DNA of 57,819 nucleotides, taken from NCBI GenBank assembly GCA_023132155.1, contig JAGLYP010000009.1:1-57819 (forward strand). Direction: 5' to 3'. Source of the stretch: Candidatus Parcubacteria bacterium (lineage in GTDB: Bacteria > Patescibacteriota > Patescibacteriia > Patescibacteriales > UBA12075). Below the pieces are notes generated by a model, which had not been told where the DNA came from, did no database searches, and saw nothing but the letters and a program-made list of their open reading frames with translations. This document shows positions 18,163 to 27,512 of this stretch, piece after piece. A program made the translations under genes and the position numbers. Every line of letters starts with the position of its first letter. Positions within the stretch are counted from its first letter, which is position 1.

Positions 18163-21063
18163 ATGGCAAATTCTAAAAACAATAATTTTATTAAAATTAA
18201 AGGCGCGCGCGCACATAATTTAAAAAATATTAACGTGAATGTGCCAAGGGATAAATTCACGGTTATTACCGGCTTATCCGGCTCGGGAAAATCATCTCTG
18301 GCTTTTGACACGATTTACGCTGAAGGGCAGCGCCGCTATGTTGAATCATTATCAGCCTACGCGCGGCAATTTATCGGGCTCATGGACAAGCCGGATGTGG
18401 AGTTGATTGAAGGCTTGTCGCCGGCAATATCAATTGACCAAAAAACCGCTCCGCACAATCCCCGTTCAACAGTCGGTACGGTTACGGAAATATATGACTA
18501 CATGCGCCTTTTGTATGCCCGCATCGGTATTCCGCACTGCCCGGAATGCGGCAACAAAATCCGCCAATATACGGTTGATGAAATAACGGAGCAAATCAAT
18601 AAAAACTTCTTACACACGGAAACAATTATTCTCGCGCCGATTGTTAAAGACAAAAAAGGCGAACACAAAAACATTCTAGACGGAATCGCCAAAGCCGGCT
18701 TTAGCCGCCTGCGCTTTGACGGCGCGGTTTTATCTTTGGAAGAAATAGAGGATATGGAGGTTAATAAACAAAAAAAACACACAGTGGAAATTGTAATTGA
18801 CCGCGTAAAAATCAAGAGCAACAAAGAAGATCAGGCGCGCCTGGCGGAAGCGATTGAAAAAGCGCTTGATTTGTCCAACGGACTAGTAACAGTCTTGTCA
18901 ACAATTCAACAATTCAACAATTCAACAATAAAAAAATCCAATAAAAATAAAGAACCAAAAGAAATAACTTATTCTAAATTATTCGCCTGCCCTGATTGCG
19001 GAATCAGCCTTGCCGAATTGGAGCCGCGCAACTTTTCTTTTAACTCGCCGCATGGAGCCTGTGAGGAATGCGCGGGAATCGGCACCAAGCTGGAAATTGA
19101 TCCAAAATTAATCGTTAACCCCAATTTGACAATCGCGCAAGGCGGGATTAAGCCATGGTCGCACGGAACCGCAAACGGGCAAACTTGGCTAATGCGCATT
19201 TTAGGAACCGTTGCAGTACAAAACGGCTTTGACTTGAATACGCCAATCAAAAATCTGAGCAAAAAACAGCTTGACATTATTTTTTACGGCACCGGCGGCA
19301 AAAGCTATGATGTTGATTACGCCAGCGAACGCTTTTCCGGAGAACTAAATACCGGTTTTGAAGGAGTAATTCCAAATCTGGAAAGAAAATACAACCAAAC
19401 CGAATCAGACTGGGTCAGAAAAGATATTGAGCAATATATGCGCGTTTTAGTATGCCCCGAATGTGAAGGCAAACGGCTTAAAAAAGAGGTTTTAGGCGTA
19501 AAAATTCTTGAACACTCCATTCATGACGCAAGCATCAAAACAATCGGAGAGGCAAAAAAATTCTTTTGCTCGCTTGAAACCTCCAAAAAATTAAGCACCC
19601 GCGATAAAAAAATCGCCAATCAGATAATTAAAGAAATTCGCGCGCGGCTTGATTTTCTTTTGAATGTGGGCTTGAATTACCTAACCTTAAATCGCGCCGC
19701 CAATACTCTTTCCGGCGGCGAGGCCCAGCGCATCCGCCTGGCTAACCAAATCGGCACTTCCCTGGTCGGCGTTTTGTACATTCTGGATGAGCCGTCAATC
19801 GGCCTGCATCAAAGGGATAATAAAAAACTGATTGAAACCATAAAAAAACTGCGTGATATCGGCAATACCGTAATCGTGGTTGAACATGACAAAGAAACCA
19901 TGGAGGCCGCGGATTGGATTATTGATGTCGGTCCGGGCGCAGGGGACAAAGGCGGGGAGATTGTCGCGGCCGGAACTCCGGCGCAAATCAAAAAATCCGC
20001 CAAATCCTTGACCGGCCAATACCTTGCCGGCAAAAAATCAATTCCCGCGCCAAGCAAATACCGCCCCGGACTAAAGCAGTCAATCAAAATCATCGGCGCC
20101 TCGGAGCATAATTTAAAAAATATTGACGTTGAATTTCCTTTGGGAAAATTCATAGCCATTACCGGCGTATCCGGATCCGGCAAATCTACTTTGATGTCCG
20201 ATATTCTTGCCAAAACCCTAAACAAAAAATTCTACCGCGCGAAAGCGGAACCGGGCGCGCATAAACGAATTGAAGGGCTTGGCTTTATTAATAAAATAAT
20301 CAATATTGACCAATCGCCGATCGGACGCACTCCCCGCTCCAACCCGGCCACCTATACCGGCGCTTTCACTCCCATTCGCGAATTATTCGCGCAACTGCCG
20401 GAATCAAAAATACGCGGCTACAAAGCCGGCCGCTTTTCTTTTAACGTTGCCGGCGGCCGCTGCGAGGCCTGCTCCGGCGACGGCATGATAAAAATTGAAA
20501 TGCAATTCCTGCCGGATGTTTACGTGGAATGCGAAGTCTGCCATGGACATAGATATAACAAAGAAGCGCTGGATATTTATTATAAAGGCAAAAATATTTC
20601 CGATGTTCTAAATATGTCAATTGAAGAAGCAATGGGATTCTTTAAAAATATTCCGGCAATTCATACTAAATTTAAAACCTTATACGAAATCGGATTAGGA
20701 TACATCAAACTCGGACAATCCGCCACCAGCCTTTCCGGCGGCGAAGCCCAGCGCGTCAAACTGGCCTCCGAACTCTCCCGCCGCGCAACCGGCAAAACTT
20801 TATATATTCTTGACGAACCGACCACCGGCCTGCATTTTGAAGATATTAAAAGACTTTTGAACGTATTAAATAAATTAGTTGACAAAGGCAATACCGTCTT
20901 GATTATTGAACACAATTTGGATGTAATTAAATCCGTTGACCACATCATTGACCTCGGTCCGGAAGGCGGCGACCAAGGCGGTTTAATCGTAGCAAAAGGA
21001 ACGCCGCGGGAAGTAGCAAGGACTGATACGCACACTGGAGAATTTTTGAAAAAAGTATTGTGA
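18163..21063 (+). CDS. uvrA: Excinuclease ABC subunit A
   Basis: [36 protein letters not shown]; two LSGGEAQR signatures; CPxCG zinc motifs. Start set at MANSKNN. Confidence 0.97.
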   Translation: MANSKNNNFIKIKGARAHNLKNINVNVPRDKFTVITGLSGSGKSSLAFDTIYAEGQRRYVESLSAYARQFIGLMDKPDVELIEGLSPAISIDQKTAPHNPRSTVGTVTEIYDYMRLLYARIGIPHCPECGNKIRQYTVDEITEQINKNFLHTETIILAPIVKDKKGEHKNILDGIAKAGFSRLRFDGAVLSLEEIEDMEVNKQKKHTVEIVIDRVKIKSNKEDQARLAEAIEKALDLSNGLVTVLSTIQQFNNSTIKKSNKNKEPKEITYSKLFACPDCGISLAELEPRNFSFNSPHGACEECAGIGTKLEIDPKLIVNPNLTIAQGGIKPWSHGTANGQTWLMRILGTVAVQNGFDLNTPIKNLSKKQLDIIFYGTGGKSYDVDYASERFSGELNTGFEGVIPNLERKYNQTESDWVRKDIEQYMRVLVCPECEGKRLKKEVLGVKILEHSIHDASIKTIGEAKKFFCSLETSKKLSTRDKKIANQIIKEIRARLDFLLNVGLNYLTLNRAANTLSGGEAQRIRLANQIGTSLVGVLYILDEPSIGLHQRDNKKLIETIKKLRDIGNTVIVVEHDKETMEAADWIIDVGPGAGDKGGEIVAAGTPAQIKKSAKSLTGQYLAGKKSIPAPSKYRPGLKQSIKIIGASEHNLKNIDVEFPLGKFIAITGVSGSGKSTLMSDILAKTLNKKFYRAKAEPGAHKRIEGLGFINKIINIDQSPIGRTPRSNPATYTGAFTPIRELFAQLPESKIRGYKAGRFSFNVAGGRCEACSGDGMIKIEMQFLPDVYVECEVCHGHRYNKEALDIYYKGKNISDVLNMSIEEAMGFFKNIPAIHTKFKTLYEIGLGYIKLGQSATSLSGGEAQRVKLASELSRRATGKTLYILDEPTTGLHFEDIKRLLNVLNKLVDKGNTVLIIEHNLDVIKSVDHIIDLGPEGGDQGGLIVAKGTPREVARTDTHTGEFLKKVL
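18898..18929 (+). repeat. Tandem octamer TCAACAAT x4 inside uvrA
   Basis: Four exact copies read directly from sequence. Confidence 0.95.
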
Positions 21064-21143
21064 TAATATTTTGTATTAAGTATTTTGTATTAAATATTAA
21101 GCGGTTAATATGAGGAAATCGTGAAAAAATATAAATTTTTATT

Positions 21144-21695
21144 TTATTCCTTAAAAACTTGCGCGGTGAATATTTTTAATTCAACATCTGGATCGTTCTT
21201 ATAGGCGTTGGGTGCCAAACCGGCTTTTTGGCTGCAAAGCCGCGATAAAAATTCTTCCAAGCTCCAGCCGGTTTCAATGGCGACTTGCGGTAAAAACACT
21301 CCGCTATATATCTCTTTGCTGATTATTACTCCATGTCTTCCTAATTCAATATTATGCCAATCATCACATTTTTCCGGTACGGACAAAACGCTAATTTCAT
21401 AATTCAATAAGTCCAAATCTTTTGTGCCAACTGGAGAAAACCGCGGGTCTTCCGTGCCTGACGCGATCGCCATATCGCGAACAACTTCCCATAAAGGCTT
21501 TTTATCGGAAATAATCCGCCCAACGCAGCCGCGCAATTTTTCATATTCGCGCAAAGTAACAAAAGCGCCTTCTTTCGCTTCCAATCTTTCATCGTCAATC
21601 ATAAAATCCAAAATCTCACCCTTGCTTACATAAATCTCAAGCGATTCGCGGGCGATTTTCAAAAGTATATTTTTTTGTTTATCGTTTAAAGACAT
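21144..21695 (-). CDS. AMMECR1 domain protein
   Basis: GAFVTLREYEKLRGCVGRI...AIASGTEDPRFSPV...ISVLS. Confidence 0.85.
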   Translation of the reverse strand: MSLNDKQKNILLKIARESLEIYVSKGEILDFMIDDERLEAKEGAFVTLREYEKLRGCVGRIISDKKPLWEVVRDMAIASGTEDPRFSPVGTKDLDLLNYEISVLSVPEKCDDWHNIELGRHGVIISKEIYSGVFLPQVAIETGWSLEEFLSRLCSQKAGLAPNAYKNDPDVELKIFTAQVFKE

Positions 21696-21775
21696 CTTTC
21701 TCTCCCACCTGTCATTCCCGCAAACTTTGAGGCGGGAGTGACAGAGAAAGGGAGTACAAGGCGAATTGTTAAAAA

Positions 21776-23044
21776 TTAAAATGCCAATTTATCCCTTAAA
21801 TCTTTAATATTTTCAAAAAATCTTTTTTTATTCTCGTTTTTAATCGGCTTGCCCGGAGGCAAAATTTCTTTAAGGGGATTTATTTTCGCGCCGTTCTTTA
21901 CCATTTCATAATGCAAATGCGGACCGGTAGATAAGCCTGTTGAGCCGACATAGCCGATTATATCGCCTTGTTTTACTTTTTGTCCGCGTTCAACGGCAAT
22001 TTTTGATTGATGGGCGTAATTTGTCGTATAAGTTCCGTTATGGCGGATTGAAGTTAAATAACCATAGCCGATGCTTGACCATCCGGTAAAAATCACAGTA
22101 CCATTCCCAACCGTCCGAATCGGCGTTCCAATCGGCGCTGCATAATCAATCGCGCGATGCGGGCCGGCAATGCCCAGTTCCATAATCACGCGCGTTCCGG
22201 CGGTATAGCCGGAAGAAATATATTTAAACTCTACCGGCGCTTTTAAAAACATTTTCCGCGCACTGTTGCCGTTTTCATCAAAAAATCCTTTATTATCTTC
22301 ATTTTCTTCAAAATAATAAACATAATATTCCTTGCCGTCATTAATATAAACAGCGGCAAAAATTTGTCCGGGCATTATATATTCTCCGTTCAAAAACCGC
22401 TCTTCATAAATAAGTTTAAATTTATCACCCACGCGCGGATCCATAGCAAAATCAATTGTCCACTGAAAAGCGTTTGCTAATTCAATTATCGCGCGGATAT
22501 CAATATCATTATCCATGGCAGCTTGGTACATTGAAGACTTAACAACGCCTTTGGCGATTCTTGCTTTTAACGCGTAAGGAATGGCTTCCAATCTTGCCTC
22601 CCAGCCATCTATTTTTTCCAAGGTGCCGCTCGCAGTTTTAATATTATGAAAATACTTTAAATTTTTAATCCGCAATTCATCTTCACTGTCAATTTTATAG
22701 CACAGCTCTTTTAACTCATCAGTATCTCTATCATAAACTAATTCAATCACTCGCCCAACGCGAATTTTTACCAAGTCATAAATATCTCGCGCCGCATCAT
22801 AAATTTCCATTGCCAAAACATATTCCACGCCGCTTGTAGCCATTAAATTGCCATAAATCGCGCCGTCAATAATTAAAATTTTTTCTACTCTGTCTTTTGC
22901 TATTTTTTCCAAAGGTTCCACAACATTAAAAGACGCCTCTTTTGAGGCGCTGATTTTTTCTTGATTAAAAAAACAAACATAGGCAACACTGCCCAAAATT
23001 GCAATAATAACCGCCATTGATAATACGCCAACTTTTATATTCAT
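21776..23044 (-). CDS. M23 family metallopeptidase (membrane-anchored)
   Basis: GPHRAIDYAAPIGTPIRTVGNGTVIFTGW...NYAHQSKI..GQKVKQGDIIGYVGSTGLSTGPHLHYEM. Confidence 0.9.
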   Translation of the reverse strand: MNIKVGVLSMAVIIAILGSVAYVCFFNQEKISASKEASFNVVEPLEKIAKDRVEKILIIDGAIYGNLMATSGVEYVLAMEIYDAARDIYDLVKIRVGRVIELVYDRDTDELKELCYKIDSEDELRIKNLKYFHNIKTASGTLEKIDGWEARLEAIPYALKARIAKGVVKSSMYQAAMDNDIDIRAIIELANAFQWTIDFAMDPRVGDKFKLIYEERFLNGEYIMPGQIFAAVYINDGKEYYVYYFEENEDNKGFFDENGNSARKMFLKAPVEFKYISSGYTAGTRVIMELGIAGPHRAIDYAAPIGTPIRTVGNGTVIFTGWSSIGYGYLTSIRHNGTYTTNYAHQSKIAVERGQKVKQGDIIGYVGSTGLSTGPHLHYEMVKNGAKINPLKEILPPGKPIKNENKKRFFENIKDLRDKLAF

Positions 23045-23148
23045 AGACAAATAATATTATACTATTATTTTTTCACAATAACAAGATGCAAAAAAACAAA
23101 AATGACTAAGAAAATAGAAGTGTTTCATGCTGCGTGCTATATAAAAAT

Positions 23149-24087
23149 CTACAATTTTATTTGCCTCAATTTCAAAACATATTTTTCCCGAAATTCTTCC
23201 CGGCGGTCATTAACATATAACTTTAAAATTTTATCATTAACAACTACGCGCGTATCAACATTCATTCGCCTGTGCAAAACATCCGGCATAATACGCAATT
23301 GGATTTTTTTTAATAAAGAATCCGCGCCGCCGATTATCATGTCAATAAAATCCCTATAAAAAAAAGAAAAAGGCGGTCCGGCATCGCGCGTATGCCCGGA
23401 ATAAAAGGGGCGCCAATTCGGCAGATATTCTTTAAGCCAAGCATTTACATTAATTAATTTTAGATACGCGTTATCTTTGCTGTAAATCGGAACTAAATTC
23501 GCGAGCCAATACATAAAATAAACATCGTGGGTTTTATTAAAAGGAAGCATTAACTTTTTTAATTCTAAATTATCGGCCGTAATATAAAAACTTAAACAAA
23601 TCGTATCGCGCTTTTTCAACGGTTGCGGCCGCAAATTTAAAAATTTCGCGATCCCAACGCAAAACCAGCGCGTAACCCAGATTCTTTTGGCTTCCGTAAT
23701 TATAAAAAAATCAATATCGCTGCCATTACGCAAATTATTCGCGCCGATTGAATTGCCAACCGCGATCATTTTTATCCAGGGGATTAATTTGAATAGACGC
23801 GCGATTTTTAAGGCGCGCTTAAATTTACGATTGGCGTAATTATAGCGCCTCTGCCTAATATCAACAATTTCGCTTCTGCTGCTTAAAAAATAAAATCCGT
23901 ATTTTGCTTTTAAGGGCAGACTATTATCATTTAACGCCTCTAGAATCTCGTTTAGCTCGCACTTGATTCCGCAAAATGTCCAAATCTCAAAAGGCGTCAA
24001 AGGATAATCAAACATATCAAAAAAGGCAATTGCTTTTAAGATTGCCTCCTTTAAATTATTTTTATTTATTGTTTGATTATTTGACAC
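23149..24087 (-). CDS. Nucleotidyltransferase-domain protein
   Basis: MIAVGNSIGANNLRNGSDIDFFIITEAKRIW resembles pol-beta NT GS...DxD motif. Confidence 0.65.
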   Translation of the reverse strand: MSNNQTINKNNLKEAILKAIAFFDMFDYPLTPFEIWTFCGIKCELNEILEALNDNSLPLKAKYGFYFLSSRSEIVDIRQRRYNYANRKFKRALKIARLFKLIPWIKMIAVGNSIGANNLRNGSDIDFFIITEAKRIWVTRWFCVGIAKFLNLRPQPLKKRDTICLSFYITADNLELKKLMLPFNKTHDVYFMYWLANLVPIYSKDNAYLKLINVNAWLKEYLPNWRPFYSGHTRDAGPPFSFFYRDFIDMIIGGADSLLKKIQLRIMPDVLHRRMNVDTRVVVNDKILKLYVNDRREEFREKYVLKLRQIKL

Positions 24088-24168
24088 AGTTATTAAAGTA
24101 ATTAACTCTTGTTATACGCTTTTCTATTTTGTAAATTACAAATGTCATTGTGAGCGTTAATCATAAGT

Positions 24169-24276
24169 GTCATTGCGAGCGCCAGCGAAGCAACCCCGTG
24201 GTACTTGCGCCGTCCATTGTTAATCCACGCACGGTATTCTGTGGCACGGGATTGCTTCGCTGGCGCTCGCAATGAC
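24169..24276. repeat. MITE-like element with ~32 bp inverted arms GTCATTGCGAGCGCCAGCGAAGCAAYCCCGTG
   Basis: Left arm 24169-24200 and reverse complement 24245-24276; single fused copy also at 53162-53190. Confidence 0.85.
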
Positions 24277-24289
24277 AAGTAAAATTTAG

Positions 24290-25414
24290 CTATCCCCCCT
24301 TCGGCTTGTCAATTTTCAAAGGCTCTACTTTAGATTTTCCTTCCGTAATTTTAACTACGTCTTTATCAATTTTTTTAAATTCCTTATAGGCATTATTATA
24401 ATGATTAACGCTTGTACTCATGCTGTTACCCAATTTTTGCAAAAACGAATCATAACTGGAAATATGCCGCCCCAATTTTTCAACATTAGCTCTGATTTTT
24501 TTGGCGTTCTCTTCAATGTCAAGCGCTTTTAATCCCTGTAAAACAGTCTGCAAATAAGCCAAAAACGAAGTCGGCGAAACAATTATCACGTGTTTGTCTT
24601 TAAACGCGTATTCAATTAAATCACGAGTATTAACTTGAATCGCTCCTACTTTATTAACCAGCAAATCATAATAAATCGCTTCTGACGGAATAAACATAAA
24701 AGCAAAATCCATTGTTTTTTCTCCGGGTTTTACGTATTTGCTTGTTTCATCAATGCGTAATTTTAAATCTTGCTTAAATAATTTTTCCAGCTTTTCTCTT
24801 TCATCAGCATCGGAACAATTTAAAATACGCTCATAATTTTCCAAAGAAAATTTGGAATCAACAGGAATAACTTTGTCTTTTACAAAAACAACCGCGTCAA
24901 CAATACTGCCGTCCTTAAACGCGTATTGCATTTGATAAGAATTCGGCGGCAAGACATTTTTTAAAGTTTCTTCCAAAAAATATTCTCCTAAAACGCCGCG
25001 CTGTTTCGGGTTTTTTAAAATATCCTGCAAATTTTTCAGCTGAGCGGAAAAATTTACCACCTGCTTATTGGTTTCATCCAGCTTAATTAATTTCTCGGTT
25101 ACTTCCTGAATAACTTTTTGGCTTTGAGTATGGACATCCGCCAAAGCTTTTTGCGTTTGCCGGTTTACGTTCTGCATTATTCCGGCGGTTTTGCCAAAAT
25201 GATCCTGAGTCGTCTTGTGCGTTTCCGCCAGTTTATTATCAACTGAATTCCTTAAAGCCCGATTCTGCTCGCTTAAAGCCGAAATCTTCTCCATCATGGT
25301 AATTATTTTTTCATCACTGCCGTTATCGTCTTTTTTGCGAAGCAACAAAAAAATTACAGCGATTATGCCGATAACTAAGGCTATTAATAATAAAATAATT
25401 AGTATATTTTGCAT
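24290..25414 (-). CDS. rmuC: DNA recombination protein RmuC homolog
   Basis: RGVLGEYFLEETLKNVLPPNSYQMQY...VIPVDSKFSLENYERI...AFMFIPSEAIYYDLL...VIIVSPTSFLAYLQTV. Confidence 0.9.
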   Translation of the reverse strand: MQNILIILLLIALVIGIIAVIFLLLRKKDDNGSDEKIITMMEKISALSEQNRALRNSVDNKLAETHKTTQDHFGKTAGIMQNVNRQTQKALADVHTQSQKVIQEVTEKLIKLDETNKQVVNFSAQLKNLQDILKNPKQRGVLGEYFLEETLKNVLPPNSYQMQYAFKDGSIVDAVVFVKDKVIPVDSKFSLENYERILNCSDADEREKLEKLFKQDLKLRIDETSKYVKPGEKTMDFAFMFIPSEAIYYDLLVNKVGAIQVNTRDLIEYAFKDKHVIIVSPTSFLAYLQTVLQGLKALDIEENAKKIRANVEKLGRHISSYDSFLQKLGNSMSTSVNHYNNAYKEFKKIDKDVVKITEGKSKVEPLKIDKPKGG

Positions 25415-25474
25415 ATAATATAAACTTAGCAATAATAAATAAATTGGACGAAATTATAAAAAAATGTAAACAAA

Positions 25475-26593
25475 CTATGACTCCATTAAAAAATCATAAT
25501 CAACATCACCGGAAAATAAATCTTTTGGAATTTCATTTAATCTTTTTTTGACAACTTTAATTGCCTGCTCAGAATTATCAATACCAATCCAGTTTCTGCC
25601 TAGTTCTTGGGCGGCAACTAACGTAGTGCCTGAACCGCAAAAACAATCCATAACTAAGTCGTTTTTATTTGAAGAAGCGCTTATGATTAATTTTAACATA
25701 TCTAAATTTTTTTCAGTTGGATATCTAGGATACTGCGGATCTTTAAATTCCCAAATATCCTGCATTTTTTTACCTTCTCTTTCATCAACATAAATTTTTT
25801 TTCTAGGCACTCCTGTTTTTGACCATTCAATCAGCCCTTGCTTGTCCCATTTTTCTAAAACTTCCGGCGCACTCCGCCAATGCCTGCCCTTTGGCGGTTT
25901 TATTTCTTTCCATTTTTGAGAAGTCTTTCCATTAACAGTTTCACCGGGGGCGTGCAAAGGAATGGTAGTATATCTTCTTCCGTCCTTATCAATTTTTTTA
26001 AATAATTTATTAATATCTTCTTGCGTAAAAGGAAGACTGGGATTGTTCCATGTTGAATGTTCTGTTTTTGAATAAAGAAGAATTAAATCTTTGATATTTC
26101 CGTATGCCTTGCGATTAAAATTTTTAGGATTGCATTTAACTCTGGTTATATCATTTTTAAAATTTTTTTTGCCAAAAATTTCATCCATTAAAATTTTTAC
26201 ATAGTGGCCGATTTTGTAATCAATATGAAGATAAATAGAGGCGTTGTCTGACATTAATTCCCTTAAAAATATAAGGCGCTCTCTTAAAAATTCCAAAAAA
26301 TTATTTCCCACCAAAATGTCGCTATAAGCAATGTCATCATCATTGCTTTTGCTTATGGTGTTGGCTCTGTCTTTTCCAATCCTAAAATGTCCGTTAGTGG
26401 CAAATGGGGGATCAATATATATCAAATCAACCTTACCGCGGTAATCATCAAGCAAAGCGTTTAAAACACGCGAGTTATCGCCTTGAATAAATTTATTTTT
26501 ATGATTATTCTTGTTTATTTTTTTCAAAATCGCTTTTGGCGTATTATTCAAAACATCCTGCTCAATTTTTTTGTTATCATAAGTTATTACCAT
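25475..26593 (-). CDS. Site-specific DNA N6-adenine/N4-cytosine methyltransferase
   Basis: VDLIYIDPPF (DPPY-type motif) and LVMDCFCGSGTTLVAAQELGRNWIGIDNSEQAI (SAM motif). Confidence 0.9.
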   Translation of the reverse strand: MVITYDNKKIEQDVLNNTPKAILKKINKNNHKNKFIQGDNSRVLNALLDDYRGKVDLIYIDPPFATNGHFRIGKDRANTISKSNDDDIAYSDILVGNNFLEFLRERLIFLRELMSDNASIYLHIDYKIGHYVKILMDEIFGKKNFKNDITRVKCNPKNFNRKAYGNIKDLILLYSKTEHSTWNNPSLPFTQEDINKLFKKIDKDGRRYTTIPLHAPGETVNGKTSQKWKEIKPPKGRHWRSAPEVLEKWDKQGLIEWSKTGVPRKKIYVDEREGKKMQDIWEFKDPQYPRYPTEKNLDMLKLIISASSNKNDLVMDCFCGSGTTLVAAQELGRNWIGIDNSEQAIKVVKKRLNEIPKDLFSGDVDYDFLMES

Positions 26594-26595
26594 AA

Positions 26596-27378
26596 TTAAA
26601 GTTGATATAAAAATTCTCGTAAAACCAAAGCACTCATAATATTATATTTTTTATACTTAATTGTTGCGTCGGTATACAATTTATTTTTACCTTTGATATA
26701 TAAAACCCCATCCAATATTGCTATTATCTCCGCTTTAACGCCTCTTGCTTTTACTGTTGAAATTGCGTCGGCAAATTGCGCGTTTTGATGTCCCCCAAAA
26801 TCAGTTAAAAATTTAGCTTCTCCAATAACATATTTTCCATTAAATCTGCCTATAAAATCCAACCCCTTGTTTCTTTTATAATTTAAATATTCATTTGCAA
26901 ATTGCATCAACTCAGCATCCCCTGCGTCTAAAATTGCGCTATCTTTTGTTTCTAAAAACTTTTTCTTTTTTAACGGCTGAATGCCAAGCGCTTTTGAATC
27001 TAACCACCTGCGAAATAATGGTCCAATCTGCCTATTTGTTTCTTTTGGTTCGGAACATTTAAGAAACATTTTATCTAAGCCCATTTCGTATATTCTACCG
27101 CAAAGTCTATTTACGGTTTGTGGATTTCTATCAATAGCGGTAATATCTCTTTTAAAATATGCTACATAAGAATCTTTTATTGGAAAAAGATCTAGCTTTA
27201 ATAAATTCTCAAAAAGTTCATTATTATTTTTCTTATCAAAAGCCCTTTTAATATTACTCCATAATTTTTTATCAATTTCTCTAATGCCTTCCGGTATTGT
27301 CGGGTACACAGTAAAAAGATCATCTAAATAATTACGTTGATTAGCGTATTGAATACTTAATTTTAGCCAATGATCCAT
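26596..27378 (-). CDS. Putative type II restriction endonuclease (PD-(D/E)XK-like)
   Basis: Adjacent to methyltransferase with 2 nt gap; FIGRFNGKYVIGEAKFLTDFGGHQNAQFADAI contains ExK-type active-site pattern. Confidence 0.7.
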   Translation of the reverse strand: MDHWLKLSIQYANQRNYLDDLFTVYPTIPEGIREIDKKLWSNIKRAFDKKNNNELFENLLKLDLFPIKDSYVAYFKRDITAIDRNPQTVNRLCGRIYEMGLDKMFLKCSEPKETNRQIGPLFRRWLDSKALGIQPLKKKKFLETKDSAILDAGDAELMQFANEYLNYKRNKGLDFIGRFNGKYVIGEAKFLTDFGGHQNAQFADAISTVKARGVKAEIIAILDGVLYIKGKNKLYTDATIKYKKYNIMSALVLREFLYQL

Positions 27379-27468
27379 ACTTATATTTTTTTAATAATTA
27401 TAAATCAATTGTACCATTTTGCGACAAAAAATGTAACGATTATAATTTCTGCAAATTTAACATACGCG

Positions 27469-27504
27469 GGAAGCTTAGCTTCGGGTACCCGAAGCTAAGC
27501 TTCC
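27469..27504. repeat. Perfect 36 bp spacerless palindrome GGAAGCTTAGCTTCGGGTACCCGAAGCTAAGCTTCC
   Basis: Exact self-reverse-complement between gyrA and R-M genes. Confidence 0.9.
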
Positions 27505-27512
27505 GGTTATTA

